Assembly: GCA_003864495.1 (NCBI GenBank)
Contig: ML133383.1
Location: 3,183,560 to 3,247,559 of the forward strand
Length of the DNA stretch: 64,000 bases
Direction: 5' to 3'
DNA from: Nemopilema nomurai
Lineage: Eukaryota; Cnidaria; Scyphozoa; Rhizostomeae; Rhizostomatidae
Shown piece after piece: positions 24,701-39,700 of this stretch. The position numbers and the translations under genes were made by a program. Below the pieces are notes generated by a model. It was not told the origin of the DNA, made no database searches, and saw only the letters and a list, made by a program, of their open reading frames with translations. Position 1 is the stretch's first letter, and every line of letters starts with the position of its first letter.

Positions 24701-27700
24701 CATCTCCCCTACGATGAGGCTTTGATGCCAAACAGAACCAACTTTTAGCACCAAATCCTTTCATCCAGTATGACCTTAAGTCGGCACTTTGTAACCATTT
24801 GGGGGGAAGTGACTGCTTTAGACGAGGTACAAGTACATGTAACAAACACATACAAAGATGATTAATGCCCTTTGAAAAAGAGGGAATATTCTGAAATAAA
24901 AGTTTTTCGCTGATTAGGTGCTGTTTGTTCGCCATTATCGTATCCATTCATTTAATTATCACGCTAGTTGGGTTTTGATGCTAGTCTAACAATACCAAAT
25001 TTTGATGAGTGGCCTAGTTTTCAGAAACCCTAAAAATTTCTACAAGCGAAATCTAAAAGCCAAGGTCATGTCCATTCTTTAAGATGGGAGATAACTAAAT
25101 ATTGTTATGTCATCTTCAACATATCTGTTAGTTGTTATATTATCTAGGTATTTTCTATCTTTGTACTATTTTTTCAGTAACATGGAGGCTAGGTGCAAAC
25201 GTACGAAAATCGCACATGGCAAAAAACAGTGCTGCACTTCTTTGACATTAGAAATTTTGAAGTAATGATTTTTTCATCATCGCATCGCCACAATGCGAAC
25301 AAACACACCACGTTGTCTTTCCTGTCTTCATTCTAGATAATATGAAGAAAAATTGCAACCCAGATGTTGCAATTGAAGGCGACCTACCAGACATTCTACC
25401 AATAACAATCAAGATTACTGCCGGCGGACTTGGGTTTGACTTTCCGGAGAAATTCAAAGCAGATCTCCCATCAATGCTCAGGTGTTTAGATCCACAAATC
25501 GCTTCAGAATTGCCAGTGCAACTTTTCAAACGACCAGAAGGACCCCTGAACATAAAGGAGATCACATTTGGTAACAAGAACTTCGCAAAGATCACAGTTG
25601 TTGTCCAAGGCCCGTTTAAATTTCTGGGTGGCAAAATCGAGTTAGCAGACATTGATGTCACGGTCGCATGGAAGAGGAACGAACCATTAACATTCAACAT
25701 TGCCACGACAGTAACCATTGGTTCCATCGCAGTTGGACTTACCCTTGAGAAGGAGGGCAGCAGCTACATGATTGCTGCATACATTGCAACGCTGAGGTTG
25801 AACGAAATAGAGAATCTAGTCGGTGAAACGAAGCTATTGAATGCATTAAGCCTTCTTGGTTCCTTAAAAGACTTCGGAATAAAGGATTTCAAGTTGACCA
25901 AGACCATTGGCGACGATGCAAGACTGAGGTATGAGCTTTCCCTGCAATGTTTCCATTGAGTATAGCCATTGGTTCCTCCTAAGCTTCATATTATTTGGGG
26001 CCATGGGAAGCGGGTCTCTAATGAATAATTATAAAAACTGGCATGTGTGACATGCAAGCGACAATGTTTGAAGTCCTTTTTCAATCCTTACTTACTGCCA
26101 AACTTTGTGTTATTTTAATGGCACTTGAGACAAAACAATTAGGCCTGACGCAAGAATCGAATGTGTACGCTCTTTTAATTCAACAAAAACTACAGCAACG
26201 AGCCTATATCTCGTATAACCGTAATAACTTTAATAAAATTTACCTGGGGTAAATCAGGGGGTGCCTAGAGCATATGCTGTTGTTGTCCTTGGCGTCAACC
26301 ACGGGAAAGTACAAATCGAGATTTCCACGCAGCAACTGACCAATATATCGTGGATGTTCGATCAGTGTTTTTTAAATGCAAGGTGAACAAAAGCTCAGAT
26401 TTCAAGTACAATTGGTCGCAGCGTTTTGTGCTTTGTTCTAAGCTGTGTATGATCATTTTGATCTCCATATGAAAGTTTTCCCTTAAATGTGTTTATCACC
26501 AGGTCGGTTGCAACAAAAGGGAGTGATACCTGGAGTAGATTGTCAGACTGGCCAACGCTTCACTTGCCTTTTCAAGGGCATCTCTTTTTAAGGACGTGTC
26601 TCCTTTAAGGGGCTACCACCTTTAATGGCGTGCCTCCTTTAAGCCATTTATTGCACCGTTTATTTGGTTTCTAGAATCTCAGGCTCGCCTATTCTATGGG
26701 ACTGGGACACTGCTTCGATCGAAGGAGTTATCTGGCAACGCAAAGCGGAACCAAACATTGGAATGGCAATTGGCGTTGTTATTGAGGGAATTAGACTCGA
26801 CAAACTGATAGAAAGAGTACTAGGCAATGGTTTCTTCAAAACAGCATGGTTCTCCGAAATGGTGGCGAGTATGTTGCTTCCTTCAATTCGGTGTTTTCAG
26901 ATTTTTTAAATCTGTGGCTCCTAACTGAATAATAGCTTGTATGGTTTTCTCAAGCTATGAAAACTGACAAAATAACTTTAATCGTAACTGAAATAATTGC
27001 GGTAAACGTTAGGAGCACTAGGAAAATTTTCAAGGGGGGTTATCATTTGACTTATTCTAAATTGTGACTTTGGAAACATGGAACCATGGAACGTAGGAAT
27101 CATGACCCCCACTTGCAAAGCATGCAAACTCCCCATTTTAAACACAACAGTGCCCCTACGAGACCCAAAAGTGCTCCTTCCAAATCAAAAGATAGTTACG
27201 CTCATGTGCCTTTTATCAATCTGCCCCCATCACCTTTTTGATACTTCCTAGGTCACTGATTGTAAAAGAGTTCAATAGAACTAACTGATACTACGACGCA
27301 GGTTAGCTTGCGCCAATAAACTGCGCAAGAGCTTTCTATCTCCCAGATATGTATTCACATTGCTCTGTTTGTAGTTCTGATCTGCAGCAATGCAGATGCC
27401 AAAGTTGAGGCCAAAGGTGGCGACAAGAAGACGAGCAACCAAATTGGCAAGCCCGAGGAAGGCGCCGCGTCCCCAGACACATCTAAAGCTTCAAAGGGGG
27501 CAGCGAAACAAGGGAGGGCAGTTGCCACGAGACACCGACATCGCAGACACGTTGACCAAGCAGGCCTTCTCGCCCCTGTGCGCCGTTTCCACTACATCTC
27601 TGAGGTACTTAAGAAAATTGGCAATTTCGCAGCTTTTGTATTTAGAAGCGATTTGCCCCATAGAAACTGGTTGTTGACATGCGTTCATTTTTATTAAACT

Positions 27701-30700
27701 AAAGGCAGTCCTTAAATACATATCCTTTTTTAGCAAAAAATATTGTCAGTAATATTTCCTTATTTTGCAACATTTTTTGCTAGGCAAAAGAATTTATTAA
27801 TACAAGTAATTAAATAAACTTGACAAATTTAATATACATATTATAATTTGATTCTTTTTCAAATATTGCATCTTGTCTGTAAAGGGTCTTATCTTGACCG
27901 ACAAAATTTTGATCCTTATCTTTTTTGTAAGCATCCGCGCTTCTTTATTGTCTTTTCAATTTCTCTATTTTCCAACCTTCTCAATCATTTTTCACTTTCC
28001 CATCTTCCACCTTACTATTTTCTCTGCCTGCTTTCTCTTCTCCACTGCCTATTTACATCCCCCTTTTTACGTTCCCCACTACAACTTCCTATTATGGTAA
28101 TTTCCCTCTAAGACTCACCGAACCTTTTGCAGCAACTTGTCAAGAGACGCGGCAAGCGAGCCGCCAGCCACCAACACACGAAGATTAAGCCTAGGAGCAG
28201 CAGAGGCGGCAGTACGGCCTCGGCAGGGGCAGCCCGCCCGCCCCCTGTACCCAGCAAGAAGCCAGGGACGCCCGAAACAGAACCAGAGGAAGCAGCCGGA
28301 GATGACGACGATGACAGTGATGAACCCGACGAGGTCTTCCGATTGCCGTTCCTCAGCTCTCAAACGATTGAGCAAGGTGATTGGTTTTTTCCAACATTTT
28401 TCATTGGTTGATAATGTTGTTGTGTTCGTAAGGGGATTTGCTATCCGCCAGGCACCATTACTAGAGGTACTCTATTCGCCCCAGTAATTATTGACCCAGC
28501 CTCGATGGTGTTTTAAAATCTTGGAAAATATTAGCCTCACATTTGCCGCACGCAATATACGCTCTCGGGTACGTATATTTCAAATTGCAATATACCACAC
28601 GTCTAATTAATCTACATGATCAATACGGCTAATATAGATGGCAAAGCCTATTGCTAGCGTAGCCCCCCCCCCGCCAAAAATAAAATTAATTTAATTTGAT
28701 AACACCATCTAACCTGGTGAATTGAGTCCTTGGTGATAATAGTTATGGAATGAATCCAACCATATTGCTGGGCTTTTTCTTTGGTGAATTCCAATGCAGA
28801 TGTTTATGATGGATGTTAATTTGCACGACAGGATTGACTCTCGTTGGCATATTCAACATACCCCAAGACGCCGGCTGCAAAGGTGATGCGTTGTGCTTAT
28901 GGCTCGCGGAGAAGGTTGGACGTGCTGCAACCATCGAAATAGCTGGCAGAATCTACCAAGGGGGCTTTGACTTTTCTGCTGGCTTCATTGGAACCATTCC
29001 TATCGTCGAAGGAAAACTGCATATTGAGCAAATAAAACTCGAGGTTTCCTTCAGCGGTATAGATTCATCAGTTAGACTGGAATGCACTATGTATTGGGCT
29101 GACAAAGATATCTTGGGCGAAAACCAACTCCAGTTTGTAGGTAAGGCTACACGTGAATAAACTTGCAGTAATAAACTTGCATGTAAGATTTTCGATGCTT
29201 GTAAGATCAGGCTTTTTGTTTTCCGGCTGTAGTAACATTAAAGGGTAATCCATGTTCAGAGGTTTTACCTGGCACACATTTCTATGTTAATAAACTGGCT
29301 ACGCTTTACATTGATCTTAAGCCATCCTGGTACGCACTCGTGTTTTGTGTGTCATGCCCGACGTGTACGACCATGCTTTCTCAGTCAGCCCCATCTTTAA
29401 CCTAGTTTAGATAAGTCATCTCTCCCCTTGAAAACTTTACTATCCTTTTTTTATTGTTAATTATTGTACGGACTTTATGTTGGCGATTGTCAATGGTACG
29501 TTACGATGTTTAGGTGCTATTGAGGTGAGTCTGACAGGAAAACTAAGTCTTGAGTTTAACATGCTGGACATATGGAGAAGACCTTTCCAGTTCGAGTATC
29601 TGGCATTCGGAAATCTTCATTTTTCAATCGGCATTGCAGTTGGTGTACCATTGCCTAGCATTGGTATGTACAAGGCATCATATTGCTCTATTTCTGTCAA
29701 ATCTACTTCGATCATTTCATTTCGCACAAATGTAGAATGCGAAAACTAAATGGTTTCTTGAAAAATGTTATATTATACCATGTTATTTTATATCGTATTA
29801 TTCTATACAATAATACATCATATTATATTGCGATATCAGCTTAAATCTAATTGTTTTTTATTACATTATATTAAATTCATCACATTACACCATATTTTAG
29901 AAAATTATATTATATTATATTATATTATATTATATTATATTATATTATATTATATTACATCGTATTACTTTAAACAATACCATATTGTGTTATATATATT
30001 ATTATATAAATGTATATTACATTATATGAAATAACATCATATTTCATAACATCATTCCATGTTATATTATTGGAATGAATGCATTAGAATAATGGAGTTA
30101 TATTGGAAATGAATGTGTAAATTACATCATGTTGTATGATGTAACGCAATATTGTAAGACATATTATCACACTATGTATGCCTTACCTGCAGCACCCACC
30201 TTCCTAAAAAAACACGTGTTATTTTTTCATCAGAATTTGGCGGTGAAGTTTGGATCGGAAAAATAAGAGATGGTGCCAATGACCACGCTATCAAAGTTGC
30301 CTGTTATGTTGGTATTGATCCCAATCGACCAAATGATAACTACGTTCATGCGTCTTTGAGTTCCCTGACCTTAAGCAGCATATTCAAAGCTTTCGACTTG
30401 GGAGAGCCAACTGTGCCACAATTCATTGCCGATACTGGGTTTCCAGAGGGTTTGACTGTTGCGTACAGCATGAAAGGTAAGAAGGATGCTTGAAAGGCAT
30501 CATTAGATAAATTTTATTGTTTATAGTATATGTTGTATCCTTTGAACAAAACAGCTAGTGCATTTTATGCCAAGAACAACCAGAATTCTATACTTCGACA
30601 TTCATCATCCATCCCCGCTAAGAATCGACTTCGATCTTCTTTGAAAGGCAAGACCATCGATGCACTCGACCTAGTTATCCAGCCTGGGCTGTACTTGAAA

Positions 30701-33700
30701 GGGACGATAAACTTCCTTGGATTGAAGGTTGCCTGCGAAATTTCTCTCAATCCCGGAACCAAATTCATGATCGATATAGAGATGTCGCCAATCGATTGGC
30801 TGGGAGGGTTGATTCTGGTTCGAAGAGATACCGAAGATACCAAAAATGGCCCCAAAGCATATATCTTTATGACACAAACCTCTCTCACTGTTCAAATCAG
30901 AGGATATGTGTCTATTTTCGGGGCGTCCTCTATGGCTAATATAGATTACTCTGACACCGGCGTCAAGATTCATTTAGTAGGAAAGTTCTGGAACTTGCTG
31001 GAAGGAGAGTTGCTTTTAGATGCCGCGTATGGAAATCTTATGGCCCTCAATTTTAAGGTAAGCGAATATTTAATACCATACAACTCTTCAAAGTGGCAAC
31101 TTAACTACTTTAGATTTGAGATACGCTAAATATCAAACACTTTTTTATGTATACATGTTTTGAAAGCCATACATCCGATCTTTGAATCTTGAAATTCTCT
31201 ACTTCACCACATCTATATACCCTTGTATTTGATCTGGTCGTTTACTACATAACTGCAATAACTATGATTGGATGGCAGTCCATTGATTCAATACATTGAG
31301 AGTGTTTTCTCCTAACTTCACGTCTCTTTGGTAATACGATTCCCAGACCCAATTTTGCGCTGTTGGGTGGATCCAATCTTTATGATTATGATTATGATTA
31401 TGCTTTGCTCTCTCTTCAGTTCATGCTGCGAGTGAAAGTGGATCTTTTGCGAGACTTCACGCGGGCCATCAAGAGTTACATCAAATCAGCAGCAGATTTC
31501 GCAACTCGCAAGCTAGCGGAGGCGCAAAGCCGCTTGGAGGACGCACAAGGCGCATTGGCTCATGCCAGCAGTAAGCTAGATAGCTGGCAGGAAAAAATTA
31601 ATTCTTATCAAGCCAAACTCAGGCGCATTTCTCAGCAAATCGAGGAAGCAAAGAAGAACTTCGCCACCGACTGCAAGGCTGAATGTGGCCAAGGTACGTC
31701 ACCTTGCTTAATTATACACTGCATATGGAACTCCTGCTCATTCGAGAGATGTCATGAAAAAGAAAGAGCCACTCGTTGATGCACAACCTGCTGGTTTGGC
31801 AAATGAAGAAATGTTTTTTCAAATGCCATTTCGGAAGAGACAAATATTTGCTGGCATAATACCTTTTGCTAGAGCTGCTTTCTGCTACACTAGATTTGCC
31901 AGCTTGTTTCTTGATTTAGAATGAGCAAAGGACGAGTAAATCAATGGCAGTAACAACTTGTTTGTTTTTCAGTTTGTGTTCCGTTTCTCGATTGGAACAA
32001 ACATTGTTTTAGAGTACTTTCCTGGTGGATTGGTTGTCCGGTATGGAGAAACTGCAGGTGGAAGGTAGACAATGTCATTTGCATCGCCGGTTGTGAGCTC
32101 AAGAAGATGGGCAAGAAATTTGCTGCTTGGGTAGGACAGCTGTCAATCAAGGTGAGTGCTCTTTCGTGCTTTCAAAGTTGAGCGTTTTGAATGGGTCAAC
32201 AACTTAATTGTTATGTGATGACACCGACCAAGCTAAGGGGGCAAGGGTAGCATAGGGCTCAAATCTTGATTGGCTGAGAGCTTGCGCTTAGTCGCGTGGT
32301 CTTTCTCGCCGCTAAGCCAATTACAGTCCGGGAAAATGTAAATAAACTTAGGCCAACGCCAATAGCCAACGCCAATAGCCAACACCTATAGCCAACGCCA
32401 ATAGCCAACGCCAATAGCCAACGCCAATAGCCAACGCCAATAGCCAACGCCAATAACCAACGCCAATAACCAACGCCAATAGCCAACGCCAATAGCCAAC
32501 GCCAATAGCCAACGCCAATAGCCAACGCCAATAGCCAACGCCAATAGCCAACGCCAATAACCAACGCCAATAGCCAACGCCAATAGCCAACGCCAATAGC
32601 CAACGCCAATAGCCAACGCCAATAGCCAACGCCAATAGCCAACGCCAATAGCCAACGCCAATAGCCAACGCCAATAGCCAACGCCAATAGCCAACGCCAA
32701 TAGCCAACGCCAATAGCCAACGCCAATAGCCAACGCCAATAGCCAACGCCAATAGCCAACGCCAATAACCAACGCCAATAACCAACGCCAATAGCCAACG
32801 CCAATAGCCAACGCCAAAAGCCAACGCCAATAGCCAACGCCAATAGCCAACGCCAATAGCCAACGCCAATAGCCAACGCCAATAACCAACGCCAATAGCC
32901 AACGCCAATAGCCAACGCCAATAGCCAACGCCAATAGCCAACGCCAATAGCCAACGCCAATAGCCAACGCCAATAGCCAACGCCAATAGCCAACGCCAAT
33001 AGCCAACGCCAATAGCCAACGCCAATAGCCAACGCCAATAACCAACGCCAATTTTGATGAAGATGATTTCATTCATGACTATCGCTTAGGCCGACACAAC
33101 AAAATCAGTAACAGAACAAAATCAGTAAGTTTGTTTAGTAGCCCCCTTGCTTGTTTGCTTTAACTTCTGCTGTTCCTGTTTCACTGAATGCCCCTGCTAT
33201 AGACGTGTTATATCTTTTGTAACATTAATTCATAAACTTTATTATAAAGAAATCTTTTTATTGATGAGGAGATGCATTTCCATTTAGGTAATGCTGGGAA
33301 TCACTGAAATTGGAAAAGGACTCATTTCACTTGGAAGCGGACTCGTTAAGTTCGCAAGCACGGTTCTCGATTTCACAAAATCTTTCTTAGAAACAGTTCA
33401 AACTATTGTCCGAGTGGGGTCAGAAATAGCAGCGGCTGGTCTCGATTGGGTTGGACAAAGACTTTTTGTGATCGAAGAGTTGAAGCTGCACGCTTCCTTG
33501 GATAACGAATTCAACGCATGCGCGGGCATCGACATCAAATGTGTAATTATCGGCTTTGATATTAACTACGAAGGTAATGTATCTCTTGAATTATCATAAA
33601 TTATCCTAATTATGCAACTGGATCAAACCGTAAAGCCAGCTTCGCCGCCTACACTTTTAATGATTTTTCGGATACAAGCAATCCACGTTGGTCACATGTG

Positions 33701-36700
33701 CGGTAAAGGTTACTGCACAAGGTTACTATTCGATAGCCACTGTTAAAGGTTACTGCACAAGGTTACTATTCGATAGCCACTGTTAAAGGTTACTGCACAA
33801 GGTTACTATTCGATAGCCACTGTTAAAGGTTACTACACAAGGTTACTATTCGATAGCCACTGTTAAAGGTTACTACACAAGGTTACTATTCGATAGCCAC
33901 TGTTAAAGGTTACTGCACAAGGTTACTATTCGATAGCCACTGTTAAAGGTTACTACAAGGTTACTATTCGATAGCCACTGTTAAAGGTTACTACACAAGG
34001 TTACTATTCGATAGCCACTGTTAAAGGTTACTACACAAGGTTACTATTCGATAGCCACTGTTAAAGGTTACTACACAAGGTTACTATTCGATAGCCACTG
34101 TTAAAGGTTACTACACAAGGTTACTATTCGATAGCCACTGTTAAAGGTTACTACACAAGGTTACTATTCGATAGCCACTGTTAAAGGTTACTACACAAGG
34201 TTACTATTCGATAGCCACTGTTAAAGGTTACTCACAAGGTTACTATTCGATAGCCACTGTTAAAGGTTACTACACAAGGTTACTATTCGATAGCCACTGT
34301 TAAAGGTTACTGCACAAGGTTACTATTCGATAGCCACTGTTAAAGGTTACTGCACAAGGTTACTATTCGATAGCCACTGTTAAAGGTTACTACACAAGGT
34401 TACTATTCGATAGCCACTGTTAAAGGTTACTACACAAGGTTACTATTCGATAGCCACTGTTAAAGGTTACTGCACAAGGTTACTATTCGATAGCCACTGT
34501 TAAAGGTTACTACACAAGGTTACTATTCGATAGCCACTGTTAAAGGTTACTACACAAGGTTACTATTCGATAGCCACTGTTAAAGGTTACTACACAAGGT
34601 TACTATTCGATAGCCACTGTTAAAGGTTACTGCACAGGTTACTATTCGATAGCCACTGTTAAAGGTTACTACACGGTTACTATTCGATAGCCACTGTTAA
34701 AGGTTACTACACAAGGTTACTATTCGATAGCCACTGTTAAAGGTTACTACACAAGGTTACTATTCGATAGCCACTGTTAAAGGTTACTACACAAGGTTAC
34801 TATTCGATAGCCACTGTTAAAGGTTACTACACAAGGCTTCTATTCGATAGCCACTGTTAAAGGTTACTACACAAGGTTACTATTCGATAGCCACTGTTAA
34901 AGGTTACTGCACAAGGTTACTATTCGATAGCCACTGTTAAAGGTTACTACACAAGGTTACTATTCGATAGCCACTGTTAAAGGTTACTACACAAGGTTAC
35001 TATTCGATAGCCACTGTTAAAGGTTACTGCACAAGGTTACTATTCGATAGCCACTGTTAAAGGTTACTGCACAAGGTTACTATTCGATAGCCACTGTTAA
35101 AGGTTACTACACAAGGTTACTATTCGATAGCCACTGTTAAAGGTTACTACACAAGGTTACTATTCGATAGCCACTGTTAAAGGTTACTGCACAAGGTTAC
35201 TATTCGATAGCCACTGTTAAAGGTTACTACACAAGGTTACTATTCGATAGCCACTGTTAAAGGTTACTACACAAGGTTACTATTCGATAGCCACTGTTAA
35301 AGGTTACTACACAAGGTTACTATTCGATAGCCACTGTTAAAGGTTACTACACAAGGTTACTATTCGATAGCCACTGTTAAAGGTTACTACACAAGGTTAC
35401 TATTCGATAGCCACTGTTAAAGGTTACAAGGTCTATTCGATAGCCACTGTTAAAGGTTACTGCACAAGGTTACTATTCGATAGCCACTGTTAAAGGTTAC
35501 ACAAGGTTACTATTCGATAGCCACTGTTAAGGTTACTGCACAGGTTACTATTCGATAGCCACTGTTAAAGGTTACTACACAAGGTTACTATTCGATAGCC
35601 ACTGTTAAAGGTTACTACACAAGGTTACTATTCGATAGCCACTGTTAAAGGTTACTACACAAGGTTACTATTCGATAGCCACTGTTAAAGGTTACTACAC
35701 AAGGTTACTATTCGATAGCCACTGTTAAAGGTTACTGCACAAGGTTACTATTCGATAGCCACTGTTAAAGGTTACTACACAAGGTTACTATTCGATAGCC
35801 ACTGTTAAAGGTTACTACACAAGGTTACTATTCGATAGCCACTGTTAAAGGTTACTACACAAGGTTACTATTCGATAGCCACTGTTAAAGGTTACTACAC
35901 AAGGTTACTATTCGATAGCCACTGTTAAAGGTTACTACACAAGGTTACTATTCGATAGCCACTGTTAAAGGTTACTACACAAGGTTACTATTCGATAGCC
36001 ACTGTTAAAGGTTACTACACAAGGTTACTATTCGATAGCCACTGTTAAAGGTTACTACACAAGGTTACTATTCGATAGCCACTGTTAAAGGTTACTACAC
36101 AAGGTTACTATTCGATAGCCACTGTTAAAGGTTACTACACAAGGTTACTATTCGATAGCCACTGTTAAAGGTTACTACACAAGGTTACTATTCGATAGCC
36201 ACTGTTAAAGGTTACTACACAAGGTTACTATTCGATAGCCACTGTTAAAGGTTACTACACAAGGTTACTATTCGATAGCCACTGTTAAAGGTTACTACAC
36301 AAGGTTACTATTCGATAGCCACTGTTAAAGGTTACTACACAAGGTTACTATTCGATAGCCACTGTTAAAGGTTACTGCACAAGGTTACTATTCGATAGCC
36401 ACTGTTAAAGGTTACTACACAAGGTTACTATTCGATAGCCACTGTTAAAGGTTACTACACAAGGTTACTATTCGATAGCCACTGTTAAAGGTTACTACAC
36501 AAGGTTACTATTCGATAGCCACTGTTAAAGGTTACTACACAAGGTTACTATTCGATAGCCACTGTTAAAGGTTACTACACAAGGTTACTATTCGATAGCC
36601 ACTGTTAAAGGTTACTACACAAGGTTACTATTCGATAGCCACTGTTAAAGGTTACTACACAAGGTTACTATTCGATAGCCACTGTTAAAGGTTACTACAC

Positions 36701-39700
36701 AAGGTTACTATTCGATAGCCACTGTTAAAGGTTACTACACAAGGTTACTATTCGATAGCCACTGTTAAAGGTTACTACACAAGGTTATATTCGATAGCCA
36801 CTGTTAAAGGTTACTACACAAGGTTACTATTCGATAGCCACTGTTAAAGGTTACTACACAAGGTTACTATTCGATAGCCACTGTTAAAGGTTACTACACA
36901 AGGTTACTATTCGATAGCCACTGTTAAAGGTTACTACACAAGGTTACTATTCGATAGCCACTGTTAAAGGTTACTGCACAAGGTTACTATTCGATAGCCA
37001 CTGTTAAAGGTTACTACACAAGGTTACTATTCGATAGCCACTGTTAAAGGTTACTACAAGGTTACTATTCGATAGCCACTGTTAAAGGTCTACTACACAA
37101 GGTTACTATTCGATAGCCACTAAAGGTTACTACTACAAATTACTATTCGATAGCCACTGTAAAGGCTACTACAAGTTAGATATTCGATAGCCACTGTTTA
37201 AAGGTTACTACACAAGGTTACTATTCGATAGCCACTGTTAAGGTTACTACACAAGGTTACTATTCGATAGCCACTGTTAAAGGTACTACACAAGGTTACT
37301 ATTCGATAGCCACTGTTAAAGGTTACTACACAAGGTTACTATTCGATAGCCACTGTTAAAGGTTACTACACAAGGTTACTATTCGATAGCCACTGTTAAA
37401 GGTTACTACACAAGGTTACTATTCGATAGCCACTGTTAAAGGTTACTGCACAAGGTTACTATTCGATAGCCACCATTTTTGTTTGTTTACATTGACCCGC
37501 TGTAGCTATAAAAGTATTCAATGGGGTAACTACACATGGCTTTTGATCATCCTCCACTAACCTCCAGTTTTTGCATTTTATTATTGAGGGCTATGCGTTT
37601 GCTTTCGCTATTTTGAATGTTTGCTCTGTGTCTTTTACATGCGCTTGCCATGGCTGTGCCTTGGGCACCAACTAAGCTGGAGTTATGAAGAACCGACATG
37701 TGAAATAATATTCGCATTATGAATTGATACTTATGGGTTAAGCTTGAAATTTTAATCTGAAGAGATATTGTAAACTAGAGAGTAACCTTCTACCAGTTGG
37801 AGTCAGACCTCAAAGATGACGTATGTTGTTCAAAAGCGCTGTAGAGTCTCGTTAAATTGTCTTTTCAAGGTACTGTGTGTGTAAACTTGTTACTCTGGGC
37901 TCAATTGGCGGCGGGCGTAAGCGAAAAGAGGTACCCGGGTTTGAAGAAAATGAACGAAGAGATACCGGAAATTGAGGCCAAAGAAAAAGAGTTGGACAAG
38001 GACAATGAGCGATTGAAAGCGGAAGAGAAGAAGATTGAAGGAGATGTCAACAGAGAAACCAGTGATGCCCCTCAGCAAAGCAAGAGAGACTACGTTCCAA
38101 ATGCAAACGAGGCCCACTTCTGGAAGCTAGCAACAGAGCCGCTGCCTCAAGTTGTTACAAGAAGCGCAGCAACTGTGGAGGCGTTTAAGAGCTCGGCGCC
38201 TTGGGTCTTGATCCGAGACTTCGATGTAAGAAGCTTCGATCACACCCCACATGAGGATGAAAATATACCAGCCGAAAAAAGAACGTTGGATGAAGGTTCG
38301 TCTGCTGTTAATTGTTTAAACACACAACTGCCACGAATTGGCCTTTTTGGCCTATGTGGAATGAAGAAATTGACAGAAATCGAGAAACACATACGTATGT
38401 TATAAGAAGCCAATGTCCCGCTAGCTTCCTGATTTTTCCAACGATTCCTGCTAGGTTACTTGGTCAAAAAAGGAAACGCATTCTTAAGATCGGACTTGCA
38501 ACAAGGTCGGAAAGGAGCCTGTCATTTGTACAATTCATGTATCAACTCAAAAATCCTACTGGTCTCCGAAAAACACGTTAAAATGTTATCAGCCGAAGGA
38601 CCGTGATAATATCTTGTCATTTTGCTATACATATTTAGTTTGCTATACACATTTTGCTATACATATAAACAAAATTTAAATGTAGAATGCGAGCACAAAC
38701 ATCTTCAAGGCCGGGAATCAAAAGGACCCGGTATTCATTTTCGGTCGCGTCTCTATTTGTACCGGACTGTGGTTAGCGCTGAACACATCCGAATGCTTTC
38801 CGATCCGACCGGTCTGGAGCAAACCGGTTGTTGGCGATGCAGTGACAACTCGGTACCTTACGCCAGCGTGTGCACTGTGTTACTATTTCCTTTCAGATTG
38901 GGAGAAGCACGCATCATCACCCTGCATCCAATTGCAAAAAGTCATGGGCAAATATTCAGACATCGCCGGGGGCCTCGCAGCGACTGCCGGTGCTGTGATG
39001 CACGCGGGAGAGAGCTACAGGGCAGCGAAGAGGTCAATGCAAATGGAAGTGGACGAACTTGCGAACAGAGTGCACGAAACGGGTATGAACACGTGCACAA
39101 ATAGAAACTAGTGTCCTTAAACAGTTTACCTTCAACGAGAGTTTAGGCGACCTTTACAAATGTTCAAAAGGGTGTGAAGTATGAGGGGGTGTTCAAAACT
39201 GAATTTCAAGACTATTGCAGTATATCTCCAGTAAGCTTTCAGCCAATATTTTCATTCATCGTTTAAAAACGGTCTTCAGCGTATTGAATATTCACTAAAT
39301 AATAGCAACTGGAGGGACAGTTGAAGGGGACTGCTCTAACCCACTCATAACTGCCACTCCTAAGGACCCACCCATTAATAGATGCTTTGATTTCGCATCA
39401 CTCCCTTGTCTGTTTTCTATGACGTCATTCCCGAATCTCTGAGCGTACGACTGCCAAATCTTCTGACGGAATAGTTAAAGTGAAATTCTCTGCTCTTTTT
39501 AGAAAGGAATTATAACATGACACAAGAGGAAAGGGGGGATCTGTATCATTGGTACAACGAAGCAAAGATAGGTGAGTGCATTAGTTTATACCAAGGGGTA
39601 TTGTTAGTAATACTGTAGTTACTCTCAATTATGGTGGGAGCTGATGCACTTAAAAATGATAATCTACTGTTCCATGGCAGAAGATTCTAATTGCTCAAGT

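Noticed and set aside
28115..28375. Antisense open frame opposite exon 7 of the secreted-protein gene
   Set aside because: It is a shadow of a GC-rich, low-complexity coding exon; the sense frame has proper splice sites.
32259..33076. Long minus-strand open frames over 32.3-33.1 kb
   Set aside because: They are produced by the 13-bp minisatellite, repeat identically in three frames, and lie in an intron of a plus-strand gene.
33705..37473. Array resembling a CRISPR repeat region
   Set aside because: The units are contiguous with no unique spacers, and the context is a eukaryotic intron; it is a minisatellite.
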